This document shows positions 18,593 through 26,577 of a stretch of 64,000 nt of DNA, one piece after another (the first letter of the stretch is position 1; each line of letters opens with the position of its first letter). The position numbers and the translations under genes are program-made. The notes beneath the pieces were generated by a model. The model made no database searches. It was not told the DNA's origin and saw only the letters and a program-made list of their open reading frames with translations. Location: NCBI RefSeq assembly GCF_019090165.1, contig NZ_JAHRIB010000095.1:1-64000 (forward strand). Direction: 5' to 3'. The DNA is from Streptomyces sp. BV286. GTDB taxonomy: Bacteria > Actinomycetota > Actinomycetes > Streptomycetales > Streptomycetaceae.

Positions 18593-18964
18593 ATGAGCAT
18601 CATCGGCGTCGGCATCGACGTGGCCGAGATCGACAGGTTCGCTGTGTCGCTGGAGCGTACGCCCGGAATGGCCGAGCGGCTGTTCCTCGAGAGCGAGTTG
18701 CTGCTGCCCAGCGGGAAGCGGCGCGGTGTCGCCTCGCTCGCCGCGCGGTTCGCCGCGAAGGAGGCGCTCGCCAAGGCGCTCGGCGCCCCGGGCGGGCTGC
18801 ACTGGACCGACGCCGAGGTGTACGTCGAGGACAGCGGGCAGCCCCGGCTGCGGGTGACCGGGACCGTGGCGGCGCGGGCGGCGGAGCTCGGTGTGCGGTC
18901 CTGGCACGTGTCGCTCAGCCATGACGCGGGGGTGGCGTCCGCGGTGGTGGTGGCGGAGGGCTGA
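18593..18964 (+). CDS. acpS: Holo-[acyl-carrier-protein] synthase
   Basis: AcpS transfers the 4'-phosphopantetheine of CoA to acyl carrier protein. The 123-residue protein has both family signatures: [13 protein letters not shown] (Mg-binding Asp) and [13 protein letters not shown] (catalytic Glu). The C-terminal [19 protein letters not shown] is also typical. The gene is followed closely by nnr, forming a small metabolic operon. Confidence 0.95.
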   Translation: MSIIGVGIDVAEIDRFAVSLERTPGMAERLFLESELLLPSGKRRGVASLAARFAAKEALAKALGAPGGLHWTDAEVYVEDSGQPRLRVTGTVAARAAELGVRSWHVSLSHDAGVASAVVVAEG

Positions 18965-18998
18965 CGCCGCGCGGGACCGGTGGGGGACACTCGGTCCC

Positions 18999-20432
18999 AT
19001 GCGTACTGCGTACAGCGTGGAGACGGTCCGGGCGGCCGAGCGGGAGCTGATGGCACGGCTTCCCGAAGGGGTGCTGATGCAACGGGCGGCGGCCGGGCTC
19101 GCCGCCGCCTGCGCGGACCTGCTGGGCCGGGTGTACGGCAGCCGGGTCGTGCTGCTCGTGGGCAGCGGCGACAACGGCGGTGACGCGCTGTACGCCGGGG
19201 CCCGGCTGGCCCGGCGGGGAGCGGGCGTCACCGCGGTGCTGCTCGCACCCGAACGCACCCACCCCGGCGGGCTCGCGGCCCTGAGCCGCGCCGGTGGCAC
19301 GGTCGTGCGCGGGCCGGAGACCGCCGGTGAACCGATCCGCCGGGCCGACCTCGTCGTGGACGGCATCGTCGGGATCGGCGGCAAGGGAGGCCTGCGCCCG
19401 GACGCCGTGTCGCTCGTCGAGGTGCTGGGCGAGACCCGTGCCACCGTCGTCGCGGTCGACCTGCCCAGCGGCGTCGAGGCCGACACCGGCGAGGTGCGCG
19501 GGGCCGCCGTACGGGCCGACGTGACCGTGACCTTCGGAACGCACAAGCCCGGCCTGCTCGTCGATCCCGCACGGGAGTACGCGGGTTCCGTGCGGCTCGT
19601 CGACCTCGGTCTGTCGCTGCCCGGCGAGGCCGAGCTGGAGGCGCCGCAGCACGCCGACGTGGCGGCCCTGCTGCCCGTGCCGGGCGCCGAGAGCGACAAG
19701 TACCGGCGCGGGGTCGTGGGCATCGCGGCCGGATCCGCCCGCTACCCGGGGGCGGCCGTGCTCGCCGTCGCCGGAGCCCTGCGGGGCGGCGCCGGAGCCG
19801 TTCGGTACGTGGGGCCCGCCGGGGACGCGGTGATCGCCCGCTTCCCGGAGACGCTGGTGTCGTCCGGTTCGCCGGAGCGGGCCGGGCGGGTGCAGTCCTG
19901 GGTGGTCGGCCCCGGCGCCGGGGACGACGCCGACGCCTTGGCGGCCGTACTGAAGGCGGACGTGCCCGTGCTCGTGGACGCCGACGGACTGCGGCTCGCG
20001 GACCGTGACGCCGTACGGGCGAGGCGGGCACCCACCCTGCTGACACCGCACGCCGGAGAGGCCGCCGCCCTGCTCGGTGTCTCCCGGGACGAGGTCGAGG
20101 GCGCGCGGCTGACGTCCGTGCGGGAGCTCGCCGAGCGGTACGGGGCCACCGTGCTGCTGAAGGGGTCGACGACGCTGGTCGCCTCCCCCGGGGGCGGGCC
20201 CGTGCGGGTGAACTCCACCGGCACCGGCTGGCTGGCCACCGCCGGGAGCGGGGACGTGCTGTCCGGGCTGACCGGGTCGCTGCTCGCCGCCGGGCTCGAC
20301 GCGCTGGACGCCGGCAGCGCGGGAGCGTACCTGCACGGGCTGGCGGGACGGCTAGCGGCGGCCGGGGCTCCCATCGGCGCGCACGACGTCGCCGAGGCGG
20401 TGCGCGAGGCCTGGCGGAGCGTCACGGACTGA
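18999..20432 (+). CDS. nnr: Bifunctional NAD(P)H-hydrate repair enzyme (epimerase + dehydratase)
   Basis: A 477-residue fusion that repairs damaged NAD(P)H hydrates. The N-terminal ~210 residues are the epimerase (YjeF_N) domain: VVLLVGSGDNGGDALYAGARLA, VVDGIVGIGGKGGLRP and VAVDLPSGVEADTGEV. The C-terminal domain is the ADP/ATP-dependent dehydratase: YRRGVVGIAAGSARYPGAAVL, TPHAGEAAALLG, VLLKGSTTLVASP and the nucleotide site TAGSGDVLSGLTGSLLAAG. The ATG at 18999 gives the proper N-terminus; the open frame runs further upstream over acpS but is not conserved there. The gene starts 34 bases after acpS. Confidence 0.94.
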   Translation: MRTAYSVETVRAAERELMARLPEGVLMQRAAAGLAAACADLLGRVYGSRVVLLVGSGDNGGDALYAGARLARRGAGVTAVLLAPERTHPGGLAALSRAGGTVVRGPETAGEPIRRADLVVDGIVGIGGKGGLRPDAVSLVEVLGETRATVVAVDLPSGVEADTGEVRGAAVRADVTVTFGTHKPGLLVDPAREYAGSVRLVDLGLSLPGEAELEAPQHADVAALLPVPGAESDKYRRGVVGIAAGSARYPGAAVLAVAGALRGGAGAVRYVGPAGDAVIARFPETLVSSGSPERAGRVQSWVVGPGAGDDADALAAVLKADVPVLVDADGLRLADRDAVRARRAPTLLTPHAGEAAALLGVSRDEVEGARLTSVRELAERYGATVLLKGSTTLVASPGGGPVRVNSTGTGWLATAGSGDVLSGLTGSLLAAGLDALDAGSAGAYLHGLAGRLAAAGAPIGAHDVAEAVREAWRSVTD

Positions 20433-20521
20433 GCCGGTGGCACCCGTGCGCGTGCGCACAACGGGCGACCCTGCCGCGCGGCTGACCACGGCTCGGCGCC
20501 CTCGGGGGTTTCGCTGGGCCC

Positions 20522-21445
20522 ATGGTCCGTCACAGAAGCGCCCGTCACAGATCCGCCCGTCACAGAACCGTCGTCGTCATGGCCGTCCTCGTCGCCGCGC
20601 TGGCCGTGCCGGGGGCCGTCGCGGCTCCGCCACCGGCACCCGGCGCCCCCGCACCGCAGAGTGAACTGGTGCCCGGGGTGCCCCCGGGCCCGTACCAGCC
20701 GTGGCAGCTCGACACCCCCGACCAGGCGCTGGCCCCGAACGTGTACACGCCGAGCGCCGAGGAGGACGCCCTCGAACCGCGCGACGCCGCCGACGGGAGC
20801 GACGCGCTGATCGAGTACGTACCGCTGAGCGACGCCGTGGCGCGGCAGGCCGGGGCGGTGGCGTGCAGCAGGCAGACCGGGCCGCACCAGCGGCAGGTCG
20901 AGCGGTGGCTGCGGCTCAGGGTGGACGGGAAGCAGTCGGCGGCGGACTGCCAGGCCGTCCGCGCCTTCCAGAACAGGCAGGGGATCCGGCCCGACAGCGG
21001 CTTCACCGGGCCCGTGACCTGGGCCCGGATGCAGCTCCTGTCCGCCGCGAAGAGGCCGAACGCGGCCGGGAAGTGCCCCGTACGGGCCGGCCGCACCGCT
21101 TGTGTCGACCTCACCCGGCAGCTGACCTGGGTGCAGAAGGGGAGCAGGGTCGTGTTCGGGCCCGTGCCGATCCGCAGCGGCAAGGCCGGCTACCGGACCA
21201 GGGGCGGCTGGCACAAGGTCTACTGGAAGCACAAGAACCACTGGTCGACGCTCTACAACACCCCCATGCCGTACAGCCAGTTCTTCAGCGGCGGCCAGGC
21301 CTTCCACGGCATCTACGGCAGCGTGTACAACCCGCCGGGCTCGATGGGCTGCGTGAACATGCGGATCGCCGACGCCCGCAGGATGTGGAACGTGCTCCAC
21401 ACGGGCGACCGCGTCTACGTGTGGGGCCGCAAGCGCGGTACCTGA
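20522..21445 (+). CDS. Secreted L,D-transpeptidase with peptidoglycan-binding domain
   Basis: A 307-residue exported enzyme likely to form 3-3 cross-links in peptidoglycan. A basic N-terminus of three RHRSA-type repeats leads to a hydrophobic signal segment ending near AVPGAVAAPPP. A peptidoglycan-binding repeat is seen at about 115-175 (QRQVERWLRLRVDG...VRAFQNRQGIRPDSGFTGPVT). The C-terminal YkuD domain carries HGIYGSV and the catalytic loop GSMGCVNMRIADARRMW, with the nucleophile cysteine in SMGCVN. The usual His before Gly is Met here. ATG 20522 is taken as the start; ATG 20579 would give a shorter signal peptide. Confidence 0.9.
   Translation: MVRHRSARHRSARHRTVVVMAVLVAALAVPGAVAAPPPAPGAPAPQSELVPGVPPGPYQPWQLDTPDQALAPNVYTPSAEEDALEPRDAADGSDALIEYVPLSDAVARQAGAVACSRQTGPHQRQVERWLRLRVDGKQSAADCQAVRAFQNRQGIRPDSGFTGPVTWARMQLLSAAKRPNAAGKCPVRAGRTACVDLTRQLTWVQKGSRVVFGPVPIRSGKAGYRTRGGWHKVYWKHKNHWSTLYNTPMPYSQFFSGGQAFHGIYGSVYNPPGSMGCVNMRIADARRMWNVLHTGDRVYVWGRKRGT
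20528..20572 (+). repeat. 15-bp coding tandem repeat
   Basis: Three units of CGTCACAGAAGCGCC type (20528-20542, 20543-20557, 20558-20572), differing at 1-3 positions. They encode RHRSA, RHRSA, RHRTV at the N-terminus of the L,D-transpeptidase and so alter the positive charge before its signal segment. Confidence 0.85.
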
Positions 21446-21480
21446 GGGTGCTGCCGGGGCCCTCTGAGAGACTGGGCGCG

Positions 21481-22620
21481 ATGACTGAGACAGCTTCCGC
21501 GCGTGCCCGCGCCGAGATCGACCTGGCCGCCCTGAGGGCCAACGTGCGGACCCTGCGCGCCCAGGCGCCGGCCGCCGCCCTCATGGCGGTGGTCAAGTCC
21601 GACGCGTACGGACACGGGGCGGTCCCGTGCGCCCGCGCGGCCCTGGACGCGGGCGCGACCTGGCTGGGCACGGCCACCCCCGAGGAGGCCCTCGCCCTGC
21701 GCGCGGCCGGCCTGCCGGGCCGGATCATGTGCTGGCTGTGGACCCCGGGCGGGCCGTGGCGGGAAGCCGTCGAGGCCGATCTGGACCTGGGCGTCAGCGG
21801 GCTGTGGTCCCTGCGGGAGGCGGCGCGGGCAGCGCGGGCGGCGGGCCGTACCGCCCGCGTCCAGCTCAAGGCCGACACCGGCCTGGGCCGCAACGGCTGC
21901 CAGCCCGCCGACTGGCCCGGGCTCGTCGCCGAGGCACGGCGCGCCGAGGCCGAGGGCCTGGTCACCGTCACCGGCCTGTGGTCGCACCTCGCCTGCGCCG
22001 ACGAACCGGGCCACCCCTCCATCGCGGCCCAGCTCACCCGCTTCCGCGAGATGCTGGCCCACGCCGAGGGACAGGGCCTGAGACCCGAGGTGCGGCACAT
22101 CGCCAACTCGCCCGCCACGCTCACGCTGCCCGAGAGCCACTTCGACCTCGTACGGACCGGGATCGCGACGTACGGCATCTCGCCCAGCCCCGAGCTGGGC
22201 ACCCCCGCCGACCTCGGGCTGCGCCCGGCGATGACGCTCTGGGCGTCGCTCGCGCTGGTCAAGCGCGTGCCGGCGGGGCACGGCGTCAGTTACGGACACC
22301 ACTACGTCACGGCCGGCGACACGACCCTCGGGCTCGTGCCCGTCGGATACGCGGACGGCATCCCCCGTCATGCCTCCGGCGCCGGCCCCGTCCTGCTCGG
22401 CGGCAAGTGGCGGACGGTCGCGGGACGCATCGCGATGGACCAGTTCGCCGTCGACCTCGGCGGGGACGAGCCGCCGGTCGGCGACCGGGTGGTCCTGTTC
22501 GGGCCCGGCGACCACGGGGAGCCGACCGCGGAGGACTGGGCCAAGGCCGCGGGCACGATCGCGTACGAAATCGTCACCCGCATCGGAACCCGGGTCCCGC
22601 GCGTCTACGTGAACGAGTAA
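21481..22620 (+). CDS. alr: Alanine racemase
   Basis: Alr makes D-alanine for peptidoglycan using pyridoxal phosphate. The 379-residue protein starts MTETASARARAEIDLAALRAN. The PLP lysine is in MAVVKSDAYGHGAVP (near residue 40), and LKADTGLGRNGC, ANSPATL, RTGIATYGISP and the second catalytic tyrosine region GVSYGHHYVT follow. The C-terminal beta domain has LVPVGYADGIPRH and AGRIAMDQFAVDLG. Length is normal. It follows the L,D-transpeptidase by 35 bases, so the two cell-wall genes may be co-transcribed. Confidence 0.96.
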   Translation: MTETASARARAEIDLAALRANVRTLRAQAPAAALMAVVKSDAYGHGAVPCARAALDAGATWLGTATPEEALALRAAGLPGRIMCWLWTPGGPWREAVEADLDLGVSGLWSLREAARAARAAGRTARVQLKADTGLGRNGCQPADWPGLVAEARRAEAEGLVTVTGLWSHLACADEPGHPSIAAQLTRFREMLAHAEGQGLRPEVRHIANSPATLTLPESHFDLVRTGIATYGISPSPELGTPADLGLRPAMTLWASLALVKRVPAGHGVSYGHHYVTAGDTTLGLVPVGYADGIPRHASGAGPVLLGGKWRTVAGRIAMDQFAVDLGGDEPPVGDRVVLFGPGDHGEPTAEDWAKAAGTIAYEIVTRIGTRVPRVYVNE

Positions 22621-22777
22621 CAAGCGGGGTAGCCGCACCGAGGAACAGCGGGACGACCACACCGACGAACAAGCGGGCGTCCGCGGACGTGCCGGACACG
22701 GCACAGCGGGCACCAGTGGCAACGGCGGCGACAACCGACATCGGCAGGACCTGGGTGAAGACGAAGAGGAGCGGTGC

Positions 22778-24025
22778 GTGAGCGAGAGCAGTGCGGAGGC
22801 AGCGGCGGACGCGGTCACGGCCGCGGCCTCGGCCGTCTCCGCGGGGACCGCGAGCTGGCGCAGGGCGGGTTTCGCCGGCGCCGCGATAGGCGTGGTCGCC
22901 GCGGGCGCCGCCGCCGGAGTCGCGATCGAGCGGCTCACGGTCGGCCGCGGCATGCGCATGAAGGCGAGGCTCGCCCTGGACTCGGCCGGCCCGTACGGGG
23001 CGCTGCGCGGCATGCCGGGCAAGGCCTCCGCGGACGACGGCACCGAGCTGTACTACGAGGTCGACGAGGTGGAGGCCGACTCCACCCTCGCCCCGCGCCG
23101 CCGCAGGCTCTTCGGCCGCAAGGCACCCGCCCCCGTCACCGTCGTCTTCAGCCACGGCTACTGCCTCAGCCAGGACTCCTGGCACTTCCAGCGGGCCGCC
23201 CTGCGCGGTGTCGTGCGGACCGTCCACTGGGACCAGCGCAGCCACGGCCGTTCGGGCCGGGGCGTGGCCCAGGTCCGTGACGACCGGCCGGTCACCATCG
23301 ACCAGCTGGGCCAGGACCTGAAGGCCGTCATCGACGCGGCCGCGCCCGAGGGCCCGCTCGTGCTCGTCGGCCACTCGATGGGCGGCATGACGGTGATGGC
23401 CCTCGCCGACCAGTACCCCGCCCTGATCCGTGAGCGTGTGGTCGGGGTGGCCCTGGTCGGGACGTCGTCCGGCAGGCTCGGCGAGGTCAACTTCGGACTG
23501 CCCGTCGCGGGCGTCAACGCGGTGCGGCGGATACTGCCCGGTGTGCTGAAGGCGCTCGGGCAGCGGGCCGAGCTGGTGGAGCGCGGGCGCCGGGCCACCG
23601 CCGACCTCTTCGCGGGGATCATCAAGCGGTACTCGTTCGCGTCCAGGGACGTCGACCCGGCGGTCGCGCGGTTCGCCGAGCGGCTCATCGAGGCCACTCC
23701 GATCGACGTGGTCGCCGAGTTCTACCCGGCCTTCACCGACCACGACAAGACCGAGGCGCTCGCCCGTTTCGCCGAGCTGCCCGTGCTCGTGCTGGCCGGG
23801 GTCAAGGACCTGGTGACGCCGAGCGAGCACAGCGAGGCCATCGCCGACCTGCTGCCGGACGCCGAGCTGGTGCTCGTGCCGGACGCCGGGCACCTGGTGA
23901 TGATGGAGCACCCGGAGGTCGTCACAGACCGCCTCGCGGACCTCCTGACCCGCGTCGGCGCGGTCCCGGCAGGGGCTACCGTGGGTGGCTATGGAAGCAC
24001 CAGCAGCAGCGCACAACCCGGCTGA
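22778..24025 (+). CDS. Alpha/beta hydrolase, membrane-anchored
   Basis: A 415-residue hydrolase. The N-terminus has a hydrophobic segment with many alanines (residues ~27-50, FAGAAIGVVAAGAAAGVAIE), probably one transmembrane helix. The alpha/beta-hydrolase fold follows: oxyanion HGYCLSQDSW, nucleophile elbow VGHSMGGMT (serine near 205), an acidic residue in VLAGVKDLVTPSEHSE and the catalytic histidine in DAGHLVMMEHPE. Substrate is not predictable; it could be an esterase, lipase or haloperoxidase-like enzyme. The GTG has AGAGGAG (22764-22770) upstream. It overlaps tsaE by 35 bases, which suggests coupling with the t6A genes only by position. Confidence 0.88.
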   Translation: MSESSAEAAADAVTAAASAVSAGTASWRRAGFAGAAIGVVAAGAAAGVAIERLTVGRGMRMKARLALDSAGPYGALRGMPGKASADDGTELYYEVDEVEADSTLAPRRRRLFGRKAPAPVTVVFSHGYCLSQDSWHFQRAALRGVVRTVHWDQRSHGRSGRGVAQVRDDRPVTIDQLGQDLKAVIDAAAPEGPLVLVGHSMGGMTVMALADQYPALIRERVVGVALVGTSSGRLGEVNFGLPVAGVNAVRRILPGVLKALGQRAELVERGRRATADLFAGIIKRYSFASRDVDPAVARFAERLIEATPIDVVAEFYPAFTDHDKTEALARFAELPVLVLAGVKDLVTPSEHSEAIADLLPDAELVLVPDAGHLVMMEHPEVVTDRLADLLTRVGAVPAGATVGGYGSTSSSAQPG

Positions 24026-24542
24026 CCCCTCGGGACCCCTGGAGCGTCCCCAGGCCGGCGTCAGGACCGAGATCATCGTCAACTCCCCCGAACACATGAA
24101 GGAGTTGGGTCGCAGGCTCGCCGGGCTGTTGCGGGCCGGTGACCTCGTGATGCTCACCGGCGAGCTCGGCGCGGGCAAGACCACGCTGACGCGCGGGCTC
24201 GGCGAGGGGCTCGGCGTCCGGGGCGCGGTCACCTCCCCGACCTTCGTGATCGCCCGTGTGCACCCCCCTCTCGGTGAGGGTCCGCCGCTGGTCCACGTGG
24301 ACGCGTACCGCCTGGGTGGCGGGCTCGACGAGATGGAGGACCTCGACCTCGACGTGTCGCTGTCCGACTCCGTGATCGTCGTGGAGTGGGGCGAGGGCAA
24401 GGTCGAGGAGCTGACCGACGACCGGCTGCACGTCCTGATCCACCGGGCCGTCGGCGACACGACGGACGAGGTACGGCACGTCACGCTGACCGGGGTCGGG
24501 GAGCGCTGGGCGACGGTCGATCCGGGCGTCCTCTCCGCCTGA
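23991..24542 (+). CDS. tsaE: tRNA t6A biosynthesis ATPase TsaE
   Basis: TsaE is the P-loop ATPase that cycles the TsaB-TsaD complex making N6-threonylcarbamoyl-adenosine at tRNA position 37. The 183-residue protein has MLTGELGAGKTTLTRGLGEGLG (Walker A), VTSPTFVIAR, VHVDAYRLGG and VEWGEGKVEEL. The start is ATG 23991, with GTG 23985 possible. The gene begins inside the end of the hydrolase gene. Its partners tsaB, rimI and tsaD begin 1.4 kb downstream, separated here by a small ORF, repeat array and a minus-strand gene. Confidence 0.94.
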   Translation: MEAPAAAHNPADPSGPLERPQAGVRTEIIVNSPEHMKELGRRLAGLLRAGDLVMLTGELGAGKTTLTRGLGEGLGVRGAVTSPTFVIARVHPPLGEGPPLVHVDAYRLGGGLDEMEDLDLDVSLSDSVIVVEWGEGKVEELTDDRLHVLIHRAVGDTTDEVRHVTLTGVGERWATVDPGVLSA

Positions 24543-24660
24543 CGGCGGGTCCTTTCACGGCTTCGGCACACCTGTGGACCGTACGTTCGCCCAACGTTCC
24601 GACATGGCGTCGGGAAGATGTTGCGCCTGGTGGCTCCGGCGTGTTCACATGGGCGGAGGA

Positions 24661-24679
24661 GTTGGTTAGGGCTACCTAA
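24661..24679. promoter_or_regulatory. Iron-box-like inverted repeat
   Basis: GGTTAGG (24664-24670) and CCTAACC (24675-24681) form a perfect 7-bp inverted repeat with a 4-base spacer. Placed against the actinobacterial DtxR/IdeR/DmdR iron box (TTAGGTTAGGCTAACCTAA), 24661-24679 keeps the central GGTTAGG and the right CCTAA in register but differs in the left end and the middle: 13 of 19 positions by eye. It lies 33 bases before the start of a 57-aa ORF. Confidence 0.5.
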
Positions 24680-24712
24680 CCACGTCTGTTCCCGGAGCCC
24701 CAGGAGGCCGCC

Positions 24713-24886
24713 ATGCCGACGCCGCCGGAACGTGAAGTGCCGCGACGGGGGTCTGTGAAGCCTCGTGGGGTGTCGATGGCGACGTTGCTTGCGGCCGGGG
24801 AGTTTGCTCGGGTCGTTTCCACGCCCCCGCCGGTGCCTCCGGCGGTGGAGGCGGTTGGGTTCGTTGGGCCTCGGCGGGCGGCGTAG
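24713..24886 (+). CDS. Small ORF (57 aa) with strong ribosome-binding site
   Basis: A 57-residue ORF, MPTPPEREVPRRGSVKPRGV at its start, with a perfect AGGAGG (24702-24707) five bases from the ATG. The N-terminal half is basic and Pro-rich. A short amphipathic stretch (VSMATLLAAGEFARVV) follows, then a Pro/Val-rich end. No family recognised. An iron-box-like palindrome lies just upstream and a 28-bp repeat array just downstream. It could be a real iron-regulated small protein or leader peptide; translation is likely from the ribosome-binding site, function unknown. Confidence 0.55.
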   Translation: MPTPPEREVPRRGSVKPRGVSMATLLAAGEFARVVSTPPPVPPAVEAVGFVGPRRAA

Positions 24887-24907
24887 GGGTTGGTGGCGAC
24901 GGCCGTT

Positions 24908-25220
24908 GGTGTTCTGCGGGTTCGCTGTGGCTGGTCGCGCAGTTCCCCGCGCCCCTAAAAGACTGCGCCGTTCCCCGCGCCCCTGGAGGGGGTTGCGCGC
25001 CGGTTCGAACGTGCCGGTCAGGGATTGCGCAGTTCCCCGCGCCCCCAAAAGACCGCGCAGTTCCCCGCGCCCCCAAAAGACCGCGCAGTTCCCCGCGCCC
25101 CTAAAGGACTGCGCAGTTCCCCGCGCCCCTGAAAAGACTGCGCCGTTCCCCGCGCCCGCCAGGCGATCGCGCCGTTCCCCGTGACCCCCAAAGACTGCGC
25201 CGTTCCCCGTGCCCGAAGGC
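24908..25220. repeat. Tandem array of 28-bp GC-rich repeats (9 units)
   Basis: After the leader TGCGGGTTCGCTGTGGCTGG, the core GCGC(A/C)GTTCCCCGCGCCCC occurs nine times. Units start at 24937, 24965, 25027, 25055, 25083, 25111, 25140, 25169 and 25197. Spacings are 28, 62, 28, 28, 28, 29, 29 and 28 bases. The linkers are near-identical too (TAAAAGACT, CAAAAGACC and similar). Later units decay (CCCGTGACCC, CCCGTGCCC). It fills the 362-base gap between the 57-aa ORF and the minus-strand gene at 25249; nothing else is seen there. Confidence 0.9.
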
Positions 25221-25248
25221 GGTCGGGTGGGGTGAGGGGTGGGTGGGG

Positions 25249-25815
25249 TTACTTGATCACTGTGATTTTTGTGCCGATAGTTGCGAATTCCCACATTGCT
25301 CTGCCGTTGGGGCGGGACTCTCGGATTCCGCCGAGCTTCTTGGTGGGGTCGGGGGTGGCGGCCGAGCCGTCCACCGCGGCGCTGAAGCCGACCGCGACGC
25401 CGTCCACGTTCGCGAAGCGGACGACGTGCTCGACGGCCACACCGTCCGTGCCGGTGATGACGCCGGAGCGCGAGGTGACGACGTACGTGTCGGGCGGCGG
25501 ATCCACCGTGCCGGGCGTGACCGCGAACGTCCCCCTGACCTGATCGCCCCGACCGACCAGCCACACCCGGTCGTCGTCCACCGAGTAGACGACCCGCCGG
25601 CCACTGCCCGACCCGGCGGGCAGCGCCGTGGGGTGCGCCCTGTCCCGGGGGGCCTTCGGCGCGGTGGCCGGGGAGGAGCCGGAGGCCTGCGGCGAGTCCG
25701 GTCCGCCCGGTACGTGCGCCGACGCCTGGTAGGCGAGGAAGCCGATCGTGGCGAGCGCCGCCGCGGTGAGCCCGGTGACGATTCCCGAGCTGCTCCGAAC
25801 CACCTTGAGTGCCAC
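25249..25815 (-). CDS. Exported L,D-transpeptidase-like protein lacking the catalytic cysteine
   Basis: 188 residues with an N-terminal hydrophobic segment (about 12-33, VTGLTAAALATIGFLAYQASA), a Pro/Ser/Ala linker, then a ~120-residue domain. The domain resembles the YkuD (L,D-transpeptidase) fold: DDDRVWLVGRGDQVRGTFAV with TPGTVDPPPDTYVVTSR matches the usual start, and LGGIRESRPNGRAMWEF then GTKITVIK matches the usual end. Where active enzymes have (S/T)xGC(I/V)(R/N), this protein has LGGIRES, so cysteine is absent, and no histidine stands upstream. It is either a pseudoenzyme or a distant family. The start is GTG 25815 with GAGAG upstream. Confidence 0.8.
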   Translation of the reverse strand: MALKVVRSSSGIVTGLTAAALATIGFLAYQASAHVPGGPDSPQASGSSPATAPKAPRDRAHPTALPAGSGSGRRVVYSVDDDRVWLVGRGDQVRGTFAVTPGTVDPPPDTYVVTSRSGVITGTDGVAVEHVVRFANVDGVAVGFSAAVDGSAATPDPTKKLGGIRESRPNGRAMWEFATIGTKITVIK

Positions 25816-25920
25816 CTCTCGTACGGCATTTGTCCGTGCTGTGCCGGTATGACGTTATCAGCAGGTGGGTGCCGGATTGAGGCGGCCGTGCTCCGGGTCC
25901 GGGCGCCGTAGGCTGTTCGC

Positions 25921-26577
25921 GTGCTCTTGCTAGCTCTGGATACCGCCACCCCCGCAGTCACCGTCGCCCTGCATGACGGGACGTCCGTCGTCGCCGCCTC
26001 CAGCCAGGTGGACGCGCGCCGGCACGGGGAACTGCTTCTGCCGGCCGTCGACCGGGTGCTCGCCGAGGCCGGGCTGCGGCTCGACGCCGTCACCGGCATC
26101 GTCGTCGGCGTGGGCCCCGGCCCGTACACCGGGCTGAGGGTCGGCCTGATGACCGCCGACACGTTCGGGCTCGTGCTCGGAGTCCCCGTGTACGGCCTGT
26201 GCACCCTGGACGGACTCGCGTACGCCGCCGGCGACGCCCTGGCCGACGGCCCCTTCGTCGTGGCGACCGACGCCCGGCGCAAGGAGGTCTACTGGGCGCG
26301 GTACGCCGACTCCCGCACGCGCCTCACCGAGCCCGCCGTGGACCGGCCGGGGGACCTGGACATCGGAGGGCTGCCCGCCGTGGGCGCGGGAGCGCTGCTC
26401 TACCCCGACACCTTCAAGGACGCCCGCGGACCCGAGTACGTCTCGGCGGCCGCCCTCGCGTCCCTGGCGGCCGAGCGGCTGGCCGCGGGCGAGGAACTGG
26501 AGGCGCCCCGGCCCCTCTACCTGCGCCGGCCCGACGCCCAGGTGCCCAAGAACTACAAGGTGGTCACCCCCAAGTGA
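25921..26577 (+). CDS. tsaB: tRNA t6A biosynthesis protein TsaB
   Basis: TsaB is the inactive paralogue that scaffolds TsaD in t6A synthesis. The 218-residue protein starts MLLLALDTATPAVTVAL at GTG 25921. It has GRRHGELLLPAVDRVL-like and VVGVGPGPYTGLRVGLMTADTFGL blocks typical of the family, and VATDARRKEVYWARY. Its stop overlaps the rimI start (GTGA), indicating translational coupling. Confidence 0.94.
   Translation: MLLLALDTATPAVTVALHDGTSVVAASSQVDARRHGELLLPAVDRVLAEAGLRLDAVTGIVVGVGPGPYTGLRVGLMTADTFGLVLGVPVYGLCTLDGLAYAAGDALADGPFVVATDARRKEVYWARYADSRTRLTEPAVDRPGDLDIGGLPAVGAGALLYPDTFKDARGPEYVSAAALASLAAERLAAGEELEAPRPLYLRRPDAQVPKNYKVVTPK

Noticed and set aside
24661..24679. Canonical iron box
   Set aside because: It matches only 13 of 19 positions; kept as iron-box-like, not called as a proven site.
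24908..25220. CRISPR-like appearance of the regular repeat array
   Set aside because: Linkers between cores are nearly identical and only ~9 bases long, so there are no unique spacers; no cas genes are nearby. It is a tandem repeat.
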